A stretch of DNA of 64,000 nt from Plantactinospora mayteni (GTDB lineage Bacteria > Actinomycetota > Actinomycetes > Mycobacteriales > Micromonosporaceae), in NCBI RefSeq assembly GCF_016862935.1, contig NZ_BONX01000056.1:33223-97222 (forward strand), given 5' to 3'. Made by a program: the position numbers and the translations under genes. Shown here piece after piece: positions 8,078 through 17,077 of the stretch. How positions within the stretch are numbered: the first letter of the stretch is position 1; each line of letters starts with the position of its first letter. Below the pieces are notes generated by a model, which did not search any database, was not told the DNA's origin, and was given only the letters and a program-made list of their open reading frames with translations.

Positions 8078-9396
8078 CCGGTCCGTGGCTCGGCGCGGTG
8101 GCCGACGACCTCACCGGGGCGTGCGACCTGGCGGACGCGGTGAGCGAGCAGGGCGAGTCGGCCATCGTCGTGGTGGGAACTCCCGGCGGGCCGCCACCCG
8201 CCTGCGGATGTGCGGTCGTCGCGCTGAAGTCCCGTACCGCGCCGCGCGCCGAAGCCGTCGGTGATTCGCTCACCGCGGCGCGCTGGCTGGTCGAGGCCGG
8301 CTGCACCACGATCTACCAGAAGTACTGCTCGACGTTCGATTCCACCGACGAGGGCAACATCGGTCCCGTGGCCGACGCGTTGGTCCAGCTCGCCACCGCC
8401 GGCCGGGCAGGGCCGGCCGGCGGCGCCCCCAGTGTCGGCACACCAGCGACGCCACGGGTTGGTCGCACCCTCTACCAGGGGCAGCTCTTCGTCGGCCGTC
8501 AGCTCCTGTCGGAGTCCCCGCTGCGGGATCACCCACTCACCCCGATGCGCGACAGCGATCTCGTCCGGGTGCTCTCCCGGCAGACCCGGGCCACCGTCGC
8601 GCTCGTCGACTGGAACACGGTCGCCGCCGGTCCGGAGCGAATCCACGCCGCGATCGACGCCGCGCGTCGGACCGGCGCTGGCCACGTCCTCGTGGACGCC
8701 CTCACCGAGACGGACCTCGACAACCTGGCGACCGCGCTGCTGCGGGCACCCACCGGGGACGCCCCGCTCGTGGCGGGCGGTGCCGCCGGGTTGGCCGCCG
8801 CGCTGGCCCGGGTACGGGGCGGCGGCACGCCGAGCCCCGGACTCAACAGAGCCGCCGCACGAGCCGTTCCAGCGGTGCCGAACGGGCGGCGGCTGATCCT
8901 CTCCGGAAGCTGCTCGGCGAGGACCCGGGAACAGGTGGCCAGGTTCACCGGCCCGCTGGTCTCCCTCTCACCGGTGGACCTCGACGCCGACTTCGGGCAA
9001 ACCGTCGACGCCGTACTCGCCGCCGTCGCCGAGGCGTACCGGACGACCGACGACCCCGTACTCGTGTCCTCCTCGGCCGATCCGGTGCTGGTCGCGCGCT
9101 ACGATTCCCAGCTCGGTCCTGGACGGTCCGCGGAGCTTCTGGAGGCGGCGGCCGGCGAGATCGCCGCCCGGGCGATCGCCACGCTCGGGGTCCGCCGCCT
9201 GCTGACGGCGGGCGGGGAAACAGCCGGAGCGGTGGTACGCGCGCTCGGGCTCGGTGTGCTCCGGGTGGGACCGGCGGTCGGTCCCGGCCTGCCGTGGATG
9301 GTTCCCGACCCCGACCCGAAGCTGGCCATCCTGTTCAAATCGGGAAACTTCGGCGAACCAGACCTCTTCCACACGGCCTGGAAACTCGCCCCCTGA
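8074..9396 (+). CDS. Four-carbon acid sugar kinase family protein (DUF1537, OtnK-like)
   Basis: The protein has 440 residues from a GTG overlapping the DeoR stop. The N-terminus AVADDLTGACDLA is the typical DUF1537 signature, followed by YQKYCSTFDSTDEGNIG, the conserved substrate-site lysine and DST segment. The C-terminal nucleotide-binding domain contains LILSGSCSARTREQV, GGETAGAVV and LAILFKSGNFGEPDLF. Characterised relatives phosphorylate D-erythronate, D- or L-threonate or other aldonates with ATP. This is the second kinase of the locus, of a different fold from the divergent FGGY kinase. The pathway therefore may produce a short sugar acid from the aldolase aldehyde product, though no dehydrogenase for that step is visible here. 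Confidence 0.87.
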   Translation: MTGPWLGAVADDLTGACDLADAVSEQGESAIVVVGTPGGPPPACGCAVVALKSRTAPRAEAVGDSLTAARWLVEAGCTTIYQKYCSTFDSTDEGNIGPVADALVQLATAGRAGPAGGAPSVGTPATPRVGRTLYQGQLFVGRQLLSESPLRDHPLTPMRDSDLVRVLSRQTRATVALVDWNTVAAGPERIHAAIDAARRTGAGHVLVDALTETDLDNLATALLRAPTGDAPLVAGGAAGLAAALARVRGGGTPSPGLNRAAARAVPAVPNGRRLILSGSCSARTREQVARFTGPLVSLSPVDLDADFGQTVDAVLAAVAEAYRTTDDPVLVSSSADPVLVARYDSQLGPGRSAELLEAAAGEIAARAIATLGVRRLLTAGGETAGAVVRALGLGVLRVGPAVGPGLPWMVPDPDPKLAILFKSGNFGEPDLFHTAWKLAP

Positions 9397-9447
9397 AGCC
9401 TCCGGCCACAACCGGCGGAAATTCCCGACCGGGCCATCTTGGGCGCG

Positions 9448-9486
9448 GTGCGCGCCAGCATGACGGTGCGCCGGTCCGGCGCGCAC
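9448..9486 (+). terminator. Possible terminator hairpin after the DUF1537 kinase
   Basis: A perfect 9-bp inverted repeat (GTGCGCGCC, 21-base loop, GGCGCGCAC) lies 50 bases past the stop. There is no T-tract. The rest of the 306-base gap between 9397 and 9702 shows no gene; it ends in a TACGCT hexamer just before the response-regulator ATG that could be a -10 element. Confidence 0.35.
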
Positions 9487-9702
9487 GATCGGCGGCAACG
9501 ACCCTACCGAGGGTGCCTCCAGATATCGACACTCAGCAATGTTCGCCGGTGTTGCTTCTCGTGCCGTCGAATGGACGTTGCGGTGCGTGACAGAGGAGCG
9601 GGCGGTGCGCCGGCGTACCCGTCGCGCGGCTGCCGCAGCCGTAAGAGCCTCGCAAGATCTCGCCCCAGCGGCCGTGGTCCCTTGCGTGGCTACGCTGGCC
9701 CG

Positions 9703-10431
9703 ATGGACGTGGACGGGCGGGAGCAGAGGCCGCAGGAGACGAAACGGGTCCTGGTGGTCGACGACGACCAGACCGTCAGCGACGTGATCTGCCGCTACCT
9801 GGAACACGACGGCTTCCAGGTCAACCACGTGGGCGACGGGGCGGCAGCCCTCACGGCCGTCGCGAGGCAGGCGCCGCATCTGGTCGTACTCGATCTGATG
9901 CTGCCCGGGGTCGACGGTCTACAGGTGTGCCGCGAGCTGCGGGCCCGACCGGACAGCGTACCGATCATCATGCTGACCGCACGTGGTGACGAGGCTGACC
10001 GGATCCTCGGCCTGCAACTCGGCGCGGACGACTACCTGACCAAGCCTTTCTCCCCTCGGGAACTGGTGCTGCGGGTCCGATCGGTGCTCCGCCGCGCCAG
10101 CGGTGAGCCGGCGCCCGGCCGGCCGGAGGTGCTCACCGACGGCGACCTGGCGGTACGGACGGATTCCCGGACCGCCCAGCTGTCCGGTACGGAGCTGGCG
10201 CTGACCCTGCGCGAGTTCGACCTGCTCGTCCACCTGATGCGGCATCCGTCCCGGGCCTTCACCCGGGCCGAACTGCTGGAACAGGTCTGGGGCTGGAACT
10301 TCGGCGACCACTCGACGGTGACAGTGCACGTACGCCGGCTCCGCGAGAAGATCGAGACGGACCCGGCCGCCCCGCGACGGATCGTCACGGTCTGGGGCGT
10401 CGGCTACCGGTACGAGCCGACCGATGCGTGA
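9703..10431 (+). CDS. OmpR/PhoB-family response regulator
   Basis: The ATG at 9703 gives 242 residues; longer in-frame starts exist but would add a non-homologous leader. The receiver domain (about 14-128) has the acidic pocket DDD (20-22), phospho-acceptor Asp64 in VVLDLMLPG, and Lys114 in LTKPF. The winged-helix DNA-binding domain (about 145-240) ends in TVTVHVRRLREKIE and VWGVGYRYE, typical of the PhoB/OmpR class. It overlaps the sensor kinase start by 8 bases, so the pair is translationally coupled. Nothing in the sequence indicates the signal or regulon; the convergent DM13 gene next door is a possible target. Confidence 0.93.
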   Translation: MDVDGREQRPQETKRVLVVDDDQTVSDVICRYLEHDGFQVNHVGDGAAALTAVARQAPHLVVLDLMLPGVDGLQVCRELRARPDSVPIIMLTARGDEADRILGLQLGADDYLTKPFSPRELVLRVRSVLRRASGEPAPGRPEVLTDGDLAVRTDSRTAQLSGTELALTLREFDLLVHLMRHPSRAFTRAELLEQVWGWNFGDHSTVTVHVRRLREKIETDPAAPRRIVTVWGVGYRYEPTDA

Positions 10432-11446
10432 CCTGGCGCTGATCTTCGCGATCGCCCTGGGAGTGGCGCTCGTCGTCGGGCTCGTCGGGGCACTGCTGCT
10501 GCGGATGCTCCGGCGCAGTTCGATCACCGTACACCTCTGCGTGCTGCTCACCACCACGGTGGTCGCGGTCGTCCTCGGGGTGGTGGCGGTCGCGGAGGCG
10601 ATGTTCCTCTCCCCACACGACCTGGAGGTCGTGCTGATCACCGTCGGCGCGGCGGCCCTGGTCAGTCTCGGCGTCGGCGGGCACTTCGGCCGCCGGCTGG
10701 CCGCCGCCGCCATCTGGGCCGACCAGGCCCGCCAGCGGGAGCGACACCTGGAAAAGGGCCGCCGGGACCTTGTCGCCTGGGTTTCCCACGACCTGCGTAC
10801 CCCGCTCGCCGGTCTGCGGGCGATGGCGGAGGCCCTGGAGGACGGGGTGGTCCGCGACCCGGAGACCGTCGGGGAGTACCACCGGCGGATCCGGCTGGAG
10901 ACGGACCGGATGACCCGACTCGTCGACGACCTCTTCGAGTTGTCCCGGATCAACGCCGGGGCGCTGCGGCTGTCGATGGCCGCGGTGCCACTGCGCGAGG
11001 TGGTCTCCGACGCGCTGGCCAGCAGCGCGCCGCTGGCCGCCGCGCGGCGGATCCGCCTGGTCGCCGCCGAGTCCGGCTGGCCGACCGTTGCCGCGAGCGA
11101 ACCGGAACTGGCCCGGGTCGTGGCCAACCTGCTGCTCAACGCGGTCCGCTACACCCCCGAGGACGGCACGGTACGGATCGAGGCCGGCCGCGAGCGGGAT
11201 CACGCCTGGCTGTCCGTGGCCGACACCTGCGGCGGTATTCCTCCGGCCGACCTGCCCCGGCTCTTCGACATCGCGTTCCGGGGCGAACCGGCCCGTACCC
11301 CCGGCGCGGGCAACGGCAGCGGCGAGGCGTCCGGCGGGCTCGGACTGGCGATCGTGCACGGGCTCATCGAGGCGCACGGCGGCCGGGTCGAGGTGGCCAA
11401 CACCACCGACGGCTGCCGGTTCGTGGTCCGGCTCCCCGCCGTCTGA
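10424..11446 (+). CDS. Membrane sensor histidine kinase
   Basis: The 340-residue protein has about three N-terminal hydrophobic segments (5-28, 36-60, 68-88) and almost no extracellular sensor loop. A HAMP-like connector and the dimerisation helix follow, with AWVSHDLRTPLAGL placing the phosphorylated His at 122. The ATPase domain has the N-box NLLLNAVRYTPEDG, the G1 box VADTCGGI and the G2 box GGLGLAIVHGL. It partners the overlapping upstream response regulator. With so little extracytoplasmic sequence it probably senses a membrane-level or intramembrane stimulus such as envelope stress, which is inference only. Confidence 0.92.
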   Translation: MRDLALIFAIALGVALVVGLVGALLLRMLRRSSITVHLCVLLTTTVVAVVLGVVAVAEAMFLSPHDLEVVLITVGAAALVSLGVGGHFGRRLAAAAIWADQARQRERHLEKGRRDLVAWVSHDLRTPLAGLRAMAEALEDGVVRDPETVGEYHRRIRLETDRMTRLVDDLFELSRINAGALRLSMAAVPLREVVSDALASSAPLAAARRIRLVAAESGWPTVAASEPELARVVANLLLNAVRYTPEDGTVRIEAGRERDHAWLSVADTCGGIPPADLPRLFDIAFRGEPARTPGAGNGSGEASGGLGLAIVHGLIEAHGGRVEVANTTDGCRFVVRLPAV

Positions 11447-11470
11447 CGACGCGAGGCGGTAGCCACCGGT

Positions 11471-12040
11471 TCAGACGGTCTTCAGCTCCGCAGCGCCGAA
11501 CGAGACGCTGAAGCGCTTGCACCAGACCGAAACGCTCCGGAAGTCCGCCGGATCGACGGAGGCGGGGAGGTCGTACACCTGATCGCCGCGGTTGCCCTTG
11601 AGCCGAGCCACCTCGAGCCACACGCCGTCGTCAAACACCCGCCACCCGGCCACTCCACTGACCACCGGCTGGTCGGTCAGCCATACCCGCAGGTCCGGCC
11701 CGTTGGACGTGTCGAGATCGCGTAGCACGAGCCGGTGCCGGCCGTCGGCGAGCCGGACGATCTGAGCCGTGCCGGTCGTCTTGTGTTCGTGGGTCACGAA
11801 GTCGCCAGCGGCCAGGACCTGGTTCCCGGTCGCCGCGGTGGCAGACGGACTGGACACCGGGCTGGCAGACGCGACACCGGTTGGCGTGGCAGACACCTCG
11901 ATGACCGGTAGCGCGTCGTCGACACGCGTGTCGGTGAACAGTTTCCACGGCTGGAACCAGAAGAGGCCGAGAACCGCGACGATTCCGACCAGGACCACGG
12001 TGGCCCACGACACCGGCGACCGAAGTAACTTTGTCCACAT
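11471..12040 (-). CDS. DM13-domain membrane-anchored protein
   Basis: The protein has 189 residues. One hydrophobic helix (about 12-30) follows a short cytoplasmic N-terminus, then a Pro/Ser/Thr/Ala linker and a C-terminal DM13 domain (about 70-187) with GDFVTHEHKTTG, SNGPDLRVWL and SVWCKRFSVSFGAAEL. The single cysteine in VWCKRF is the conserved DM13 cysteine proposed to take part in redox chemistry. The domain should lie outside the membrane. It converges with the histidine kinase with only 24 bases between the stop codons, and no terminator is evident there. Function in actinomycetes is not established. Confidence 0.8.
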   Translation of the reverse strand: MWTKLLRSPVSWATVVLVGIVAVLGLFWFQPWKLFTDTRVDDALPVIEVSATPTGVASASPVSSPSATAATGNQVLAAGDFVTHEHKTTGTAQIVRLADGRHRLVLRDLDTSNGPDLRVWLTDQPVVSGVAGWRVFDDGVWLEVARLKGNRGDQVYDLPASVDPADFRSVSVWCKRFSVSFGAAELKTV

Positions 12041-12098
12041 CCGGCCAGGCTACGGCGTAGTCGTCGGCCGAATCGGGCCGTCACCCATTACGGAACTC

Positions 12099-13127
12099 TT
12101 ACGGCCCGACGGGCTCGTCACGGTGCGGGCTGAGCGTCGTGCTCTCGCGGGGAATCAGCCGGTGCGGCACGGTCTGTTCGCGCGGTGGCGGATCGGTGGC
12201 TGTCAGCCGGGCGGCGAGTAGGTCGACGGCGATCCGTGCGAGATCGGCCTTGTCCGGCGCCACCGTCGTGAGCGTCGGCATGGAGAAGCGACCGTCCTCG
12301 ATGTCGTCGAACCCGGCCACCGCGACGTCGTCCGGCACGCGCAGGCCGGCGTCGTGAAGCGCCCTCATCGCGCCCAGTGCCAGCGTGTCGTTGAAGCAGA
12401 CCACGGCGTCGGGGCGGGCTCCCGTGGCCAGCAGGGCGCGCATCGCCTCGGCGCCGTCGGCCCGGTGCCAGGCCAGCGCCGGGGCGATCAGTGCCTCGTC
12501 GCGGGCGAGGCCGGCGGCGCGCAGCGCCTCGCTGTAGCCGGCCAGCCGCAGTCGGGCGGTGGCGGCTTCGGCCGTGTGCTGGGCGCCGATCGCGGCGATG
12601 CGCCGGCGCCCCAACCCCACGAGGTGCCCGGTGGCGTCGCGCGCGGCGGCCACGTTGTCGATCGCGACGTGGTCGGCCTGACCGTGGGCGACCCGTTCGC
12701 CGAGCAGGACCAGGGGAGTGGCTCCGGCGTCGAGGTCGGCGCCGGCCAGTGCCAGCGGGCTGAAGATGAGGCCGTCGATCATGTGGTCGCGGATGCCCGC
12801 CGCCACCAGCCGCTCCTGCTCCGGGTCACCGTTGGTCTGGTCGATCAGTACGGTCCAGTCGTGCCGCGCGGCGGCGCTGACCACGTGCTTGGCGAGTTCG
12901 GCGAAGTACGGGATGTCCAGCTCGGGCACGGCGAGCGCGATGATGCCGGTACGGCCGCGGCGCAGGTTGCGGGCGCTGATGTTGGGCCGGTAGTCGAGCG
13001 CGGCGATGGCCTCCAGGACGCGGGCGCGGGTGTCGGGTCGCACGTGGATGTACCCGTTGACGACGTTCGAGACGGTCTTCACCGAGACCCCGGCCAGTTC
13101 GGCGACGTCCTTGAGCCTGTGCCGCAC
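12099..13127 (-). CDS. LacI-family repressor of the arabinan operon
   Basis: I chose the GTG at 13127 (342 residues) because it starts right at the LacI headpiece (RLKDVAELAGVSVKTVSNV, 4-22) and has GAGAGAGG upstream; the longer open frame includes the operators themselves. The hinge NISARNLRRGRTG leads to a periplasmic-binding-protein-like effector domain with GLIFSPL, VAIDN and VAGFDDIEDGRFSMPTLTTV. It is divergent from the GH51 gene with a 113-base gap containing two palindromes. It therefore almost certainly represses that operon and itself, with arabinose or an arabino-oligosaccharide as probable inducer (inference). Confidence 0.9.
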   Translation of the reverse strand: MRHRLKDVAELAGVSVKTVSNVVNGYIHVRPDTRARVLEAIAALDYRPNISARNLRRGRTGIIALAVPELDIPYFAELAKHVVSAAARHDWTVLIDQTNGDPEQERLVAAGIRDHMIDGLIFSPLALAGADLDAGATPLVLLGERVAHGQADHVAIDNVAAARDATGHLVGLGRRRIAAIGAQHTAEAATARLRLAGYSEALRAAGLARDEALIAPALAWHRADGAEAMRALLATGARPDAVVCFNDTLALGAMRALHDAGLRVPDDVAVAGFDDIEDGRFSMPTLTTVAPDKADLARIAVDLLAARLTATDPPPREQTVPHRLIPRESTTLSPHRDEPVGP

Positions 13128-13182
13128 GGCCGTACCCTCTCTCCCCGACGTTACGAATCGCACCCTACCGCGTTCCGAGATC

Positions 13183-13208
13183 TTTACAACGTTGCCTACA
13201 ACGTTGTA
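13183..13208. promoter_or_regulatory. Tandem LacI operators (TACAACGTTGTA type)
   Basis: A perfect 12-bp palindrome TACAACGTTGTA at 13197-13208 is preceded by an 11-base match (TTACAACGTTG) to the same sequence at 13184-13194. Both have the central CG typical of LacI-family operators. They sit 32 bases before the GH51 start and 55 bases before the repressor start, so occupancy could shut off both directions. Confidence 0.78.
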
Positions 13209-13240
13209 AAAAGCTAGCAAGATCGACGGGAAGGGTTGGT

Positions 13241-14764
13241 GTGGACGCGGCACAGTTGAGCGTAGATCCGGCATTTCGGATTGGGCCGGTCAGCCGGCGC
13301 CTGTTCGGATCGTTCGTCGAGCACATGGGTCGGTGCGTCTACGGCGGGGTGTACGAGCCAGCGCACCCCACCGCCGACGAGCACGGCCTGCGGCGCGACG
13401 TCCTCGACCTCACCCGTGAGCTGGGCGTGTCGGTGGTGCGGTACCCGGGCGGCAACTTCGTCTCCGGATACCGCTGGGAGGACGGCGTGGGTCCGGTCGC
13501 CGACCGGCCGCGCCGACTCGACCTGGCCTGGAAGACCATCGAGACGAACGCGTTCGGGCTCGACGAGTTCATGCGCTGGGCCCGCGCCGCCGGCGTCGAG
13601 CCGATGATGGCGGTCAACCTCGGCACGCGGGGTGTGCAGGAGGCGTGCGACCTACTCGAGTACGCGAACCACCCGGGCGGCACGCACTTCTCGGACCTGC
13701 GCCGCAGGCACGGCGCCGAGGAGCCGTACGGCATCCGGCTGTGGTGCCTGGGCAACGAACTCGACGGCCCCTGGCAGGTCGGGCACAAGACGGCCGACGA
13801 GTACGGCCGGCTGGCCGCCGAGACGGCAAGCGCCATGAAGATGATCGACCCCTCGGTCAGCCTCGTCGCGTGCGGCAGCTCCAACCGGGGGATGCCCACG
13901 TTCGCCGCGTGGGAGGCCACCGTCCTGGAACACACCTACGAACACGTCGACTACATCTCCGCGCACACCTACTACGACCCGTCCGACGGCGACCGGCCCA
14001 GCATCCTCGCCTCCGCCGTCGACATGGACGCGTTCATCCGCGAGGTCGTCGCCACCGCCGACCACGTCGCGGCCAAACAGCGGCACAAGCGCCGCCTCAT
14101 GGTGTCGTTCGACGAGTGGAACGTCTGGTACCAGCAGCGCCTGCGAGCCGACCTGGACCGGCGTGGCTGGGTCGAGGCGCCGGCACTGATCGAGGACACC
14201 TTCACCGCGACCGACGCGGTCGTGGTCGGCGACCTGTTGATCACGTTGCTGCGCCACGCCGACCGGGTCGGCGTGGCGTGCCAGGCCCAGTTGGCCAACG
14301 TCATCGCGCCGATCCGCACCATCGACGGCGGGCCGGCGTGGCGGCAGAGCATCTTCCACCCGTTCGCGCTCACCGCGCGGTACGCCCGCGGCACGGTGCT
14401 GCGCACCGAACCGATCGGGCCCTCGCACGACACCGCCCGCCACGGAGAGGTGTCCTCGGTGGACACCGTTGCCGTACACGACGAGGAGACCGGAGGGCTC
14501 GTCGTCTTCGCGGTCAACCGCGGCGGCACGGACATCCGGCTCGACATCGACCTGCGCGGCCTGCCGGGCCTGGCCGGCGCGGAGCACCTCGCTATCGACG
14601 CCGGCACCGAACCCGACGCCGTGAACACCGCGGACGACCCGGACCGGGTCGTGCCGCACCCGCGGGAGCGACCCTCGGTCGACGCCGGGCGGTCCGCCGT
14701 CCGGCTCGCGTCAGCCTCCTGGAATCTCATCCGCTATCACCTTTCCACCTCCGAAACTCCCTGA
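13241..14764 (+). CDS. Alpha-L-arabinofuranosidase, GH51
   Basis: The 507-residue protein starts at a GTG and has no signal peptide, so it is intracellular. LFGSFVEHMGRCVYGGVYEP (21-40) and VVRYPGGNFVSGYRWEDG are hallmark GH51 segments. The acid/base is Glu173 in CLGNELDGPW and the nucleophile Glu292 in SFDEWNVWY. A C-terminal beta-sandwich follows from about residue 380. The enzyme removes terminal arabinofuranose from imported arabino-oligosaccharides. It is the first gene of a plus-strand operon with binding protein, two permeases and two GH43 enzymes, controlled by the adjacent LacI protein. Confidence 0.95.
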   Translation: MDAAQLSVDPAFRIGPVSRRLFGSFVEHMGRCVYGGVYEPAHPTADEHGLRRDVLDLTRELGVSVVRYPGGNFVSGYRWEDGVGPVADRPRRLDLAWKTIETNAFGLDEFMRWARAAGVEPMMAVNLGTRGVQEACDLLEYANHPGGTHFSDLRRRHGAEEPYGIRLWCLGNELDGPWQVGHKTADEYGRLAAETASAMKMIDPSVSLVACGSSNRGMPTFAAWEATVLEHTYEHVDYISAHTYYDPSDGDRPSILASAVDMDAFIREVVATADHVAAKQRHKRRLMVSFDEWNVWYQQRLRADLDRRGWVEAPALIEDTFTATDAVVVGDLLITLLRHADRVGVACQAQLANVIAPIRTIDGGPAWRQSIFHPFALTARYARGTVLRTEPIGPSHDTARHGEVSSVDTVAVHDEETGGLVVFAVNRGGTDIRLDIDLRGLPGLAGAEHLAIDAGTEPDAVNTADDPDRVVPHPRERPSVDAGRSAVRLASASWNLIRYHLSTSETP

Positions 14765-14776
14765 AGGAGGGTCCCC

Positions 14777-16114
14777 ATGACTGTCCAGCGCGCCGAGCTC
14801 AGCCGTCGTCGGCTGCTCGGTTTGGGCCTCGGCGTCGGAGCCGCCGCCACCCTGGGTCTCGCCGGTTGCGGCAACGACGACGAGCAGGGCGGCGCCGCAT
14901 CCGGCAACGGCGGCAAGACATATGACGGCCCGAAGGTCTCCCTGAACCTGTGGAACGGGTTCACCGGCGGCGACGGCGACATCTTCAAGAAGCTTGTCGA
15001 CCAGTTCAACGGCGAGCACGCCAACATCGCGATCACCGTCGCCACGTACCGATGGGAGGACTACTACGCCAAGCTGCCCGGCGCGGTGACCAGTGGCAAC
15101 GGCCCCGATATCGCGGTCATGCACATGGACCAGCTGGCGACGTTCGCCGCTCGCAAGGTGATCCAGCCGGTCGACGACGTCGCGTCGGCCCTCGGCCTGA
15201 CCGAGGCCGACTTCGCTCCGACGGTGTGGAAGGGCGGCCTCTACCAGGACAAGCGGTACGGCATCCCGCTGGACATGCACCCGGTGGGCTTCTACTACAA
15301 CAAGACGCTGCTGGAGCGCGCCGGCCTGGACCCGGCCAAGCCGCCGACGGACCGATCCGAGCTGGAAGAGGCGCTGGCCGCCCTGAAGGGCAAGGGAATC
15401 CAGGGCTTCTGGATGAGCCCGTTCCAGTTCACCGGCGGCATGACCGGATACTCGCTGGTGTACCAGTTCGGTGGCTCGCTCTACAACGCGGACGCCACCA
15501 GGGCGACGTTCAACTCGCCGGAGGCGGTGGAGGCGGTCACCTGGTGCGTAGAGCTGGTCACCGACGGGCACTCGCCGGCCAACGTCGGCCAGGACGCCGA
15601 CTACCTCGCGCTCAAGAGCGGCAAGAACGCCTTCAACGTGAACGGGATCTGGCAGGTCAACGATCTGAAGAAGAGCCCGGAGGTCCAGTGGGGCGTGGCG
15701 GCGATGCCGCAGATCGGGTCGAAGAAGTCGGTCTGGGCCAACTCGCACAACTTCACCATCGTCCAGCAGCCGCGCGGCGTCGACGCCAACAAGGTCGCCG
15801 GCGCGAAGGTGTTCGTCAACTGGCTCAGCCAGCACTCGCTGGACTGGGCCGCCGGTGGCCAGGTGCCGGCACGTCGTTCGGTGCTGGACGACCCGAAGTT
15901 CGCCGAGCTGACTGAGGTCAACACGCTGGCCACCGAGCTCCCGGACGCCGCGTTCCCGCCGGCCGCACCGGGTATCGGCGACGTGACGAACCTGTTCTAC
16001 GTCGCCTTCAACGAGGCCGTGCTCGGCAAGAAGTCACCGAAGCAGGCGCTGGACGACGGCGTCGCCAAGGCCGACAAGCTCCTGGAGGACAACCGCAAGA
16101 AGTACGGGAGCTGA
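14777..16114 (+). CDS. Sugar ABC transporter substrate-binding lipoprotein
   Basis: The protein has 445 residues with a strong GGAGG site. The signal combines a twin-arginine-like motif (SRRRLLGLGLG, 9-19) with a lipobox ending LAGC, so it is an exported lipid-anchored protein that may travel by the Tat route. The mature part is an ExtF/MalE-type (cluster 1) binding protein. It should deliver arabino-oligosaccharides released by the exported GH43 enzymes to the two permeases encoded downstream. Ligand identity is inferred from the operon only. Confidence 0.92.
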   Translation: MTVQRAELSRRRLLGLGLGVGAAATLGLAGCGNDDEQGGAASGNGGKTYDGPKVSLNLWNGFTGGDGDIFKKLVDQFNGEHANIAITVATYRWEDYYAKLPGAVTSGNGPDIAVMHMDQLATFAARKVIQPVDDVASALGLTEADFAPTVWKGGLYQDKRYGIPLDMHPVGFYYNKTLLERAGLDPAKPPTDRSELEEALAALKGKGIQGFWMSPFQFTGGMTGYSLVYQFGGSLYNADATRATFNSPEAVEAVTWCVELVTDGHSPANVGQDADYLALKSGKNAFNVNGIWQVNDLKKSPEVQWGVAAMPQIGSKKSVWANSHNFTIVQQPRGVDANKVAGAKVFVNWLSQHSLDWAAGGQVPARRSVLDDPKFAELTEVNTLATELPDAAFPPAAPGIGDVTNLFYVAFNEAVLGKKSPKQALDDGVAKADKLLEDNRKKYGS

Positions 16115-16120
16115 CAGACG

Positions 16121-17077
16121 ATGGCCGCGCCAACTGTGGCCGAACCGACCGTGACGGAGGCGGCGCGGGTCGACGCGTCGCCCCCGGCAGCCCGGGTCAT
16201 GCACGGCCGGGCGACCCCCTACCTGTTCCTGCTGCCGTACCTGCTCATCTTCGGGGTCTTCGGCCTGTTGCCGATCGCGCTGGGGGTGTGGCTCAGCCTG
16301 CACCAGTGGGACTTCCAGCTGCCGAACAAGCCGTTCGTCGGCCTGGACAACTACGCGGACCTGTTCTCTGCCGACTCGCTGGTGTACGGCGACTGGTGGG
16401 AGAGCGTCCGGGCAACCGCGACCTTCACGGTCGCGTCGGTGCCGCTGCTGGTCGTGCTGCCGCTCGGCATGGCGCTCCTGCTCAACCGGTCGTTCCCGGG
16501 ACGAACGTTCTTCCGCGCCATCTACTTCGCCCCGTACGTGCTCGGCGTGGCGGTCATCGGCCTGCTGTGGCGGTTCCTGCTCGACGCCAACCTCGGCTTC
16601 GTCAACCACCTCCTCGGCCTGGTCGGCCTGCCGTCGGACACCCCGTGGGTGACGGCCACGCCGTGGGCGTGGGTGTCCCTGGTGGGCGTCACGGTGTGGT
16701 GGACCTGCGGCTTCAACGCCGTCATCTACCTCGCCGGGCTCCAGGACATCCCGGCGGAGCTCTACGAGGCGGCCACAATGGACGGCGCGAGCACCTGGGA
16801 CAAGTTTCGCAACGTGACCCTGCCGGGACTACGGCCGGTGCTGCTGTTCGTCGTCACCACGACGATCCTGGCCTCGGCCAACATGTTCGGCCAGTCCTAC
16901 CTCATCACCCAGGGCGCGCCGGGCAACGAGACCCGCACGGTCGTGTCGTACATCGTCGAGCGGGGCCTCGCGCAGAACGACGCCGGCCGGGCAGCCGCGA
17001 TGAGCATCACGCTGACGCTGATGCTGGTCGTCGTCAGCGTGGCCAACTTCCGGATCTTCCGGTACCAGGAGGACTGA
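16121..17077 (+). CDS. Sugar ABC transporter permease, MalF type
   Basis: The 318-residue membrane protein has six predicted helices. The EAA loop, which contacts the ATPase, reads ELYEAATMDGASTWDKFRNV with the usual conserved Gly. The start lies 6 bases after the binding-protein stop, and its stop overlaps the next permease start (TGATG). It forms a heterodimer with that permease. No ATPase gene is present in the operon, as is usual for actinomycete sugar importers that share the MsiK ATPase. Confidence 0.93.
   Translation: MAAPTVAEPTVTEAARVDASPPAARVMHGRATPYLFLLPYLLIFGVFGLLPIALGVWLSLHQWDFQLPNKPFVGLDNYADLFSADSLVYGDWWESVRATATFTVASVPLLVVLPLGMALLLNRSFPGRTFFRAIYFAPYVLGVAVIGLLWRFLLDANLGFVNHLLGLVGLPSDTPWVTATPWAWVSLVGVTVWWTCGFNAVIYLAGLQDIPAELYEAATMDGASTWDKFRNVTLPGLRPVLLFVVTTTILASANMFGQSYLITQGAPGNETRTVVSYIVERGLAQNDAGRAAAMSITLTLMLVVVSVANFRIFRYQED

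Noticed and set aside
10385..11377. Minus-strand frames opposite the histidine kinase
   Set aside because: They are antisense shadows; the plus strand has all kinase boxes in one frame.
13645..14925. 426-codon frame across the GH51 gene
   Set aside because: Arg/His-rich shadow in another frame of the GH51 coding sequence.
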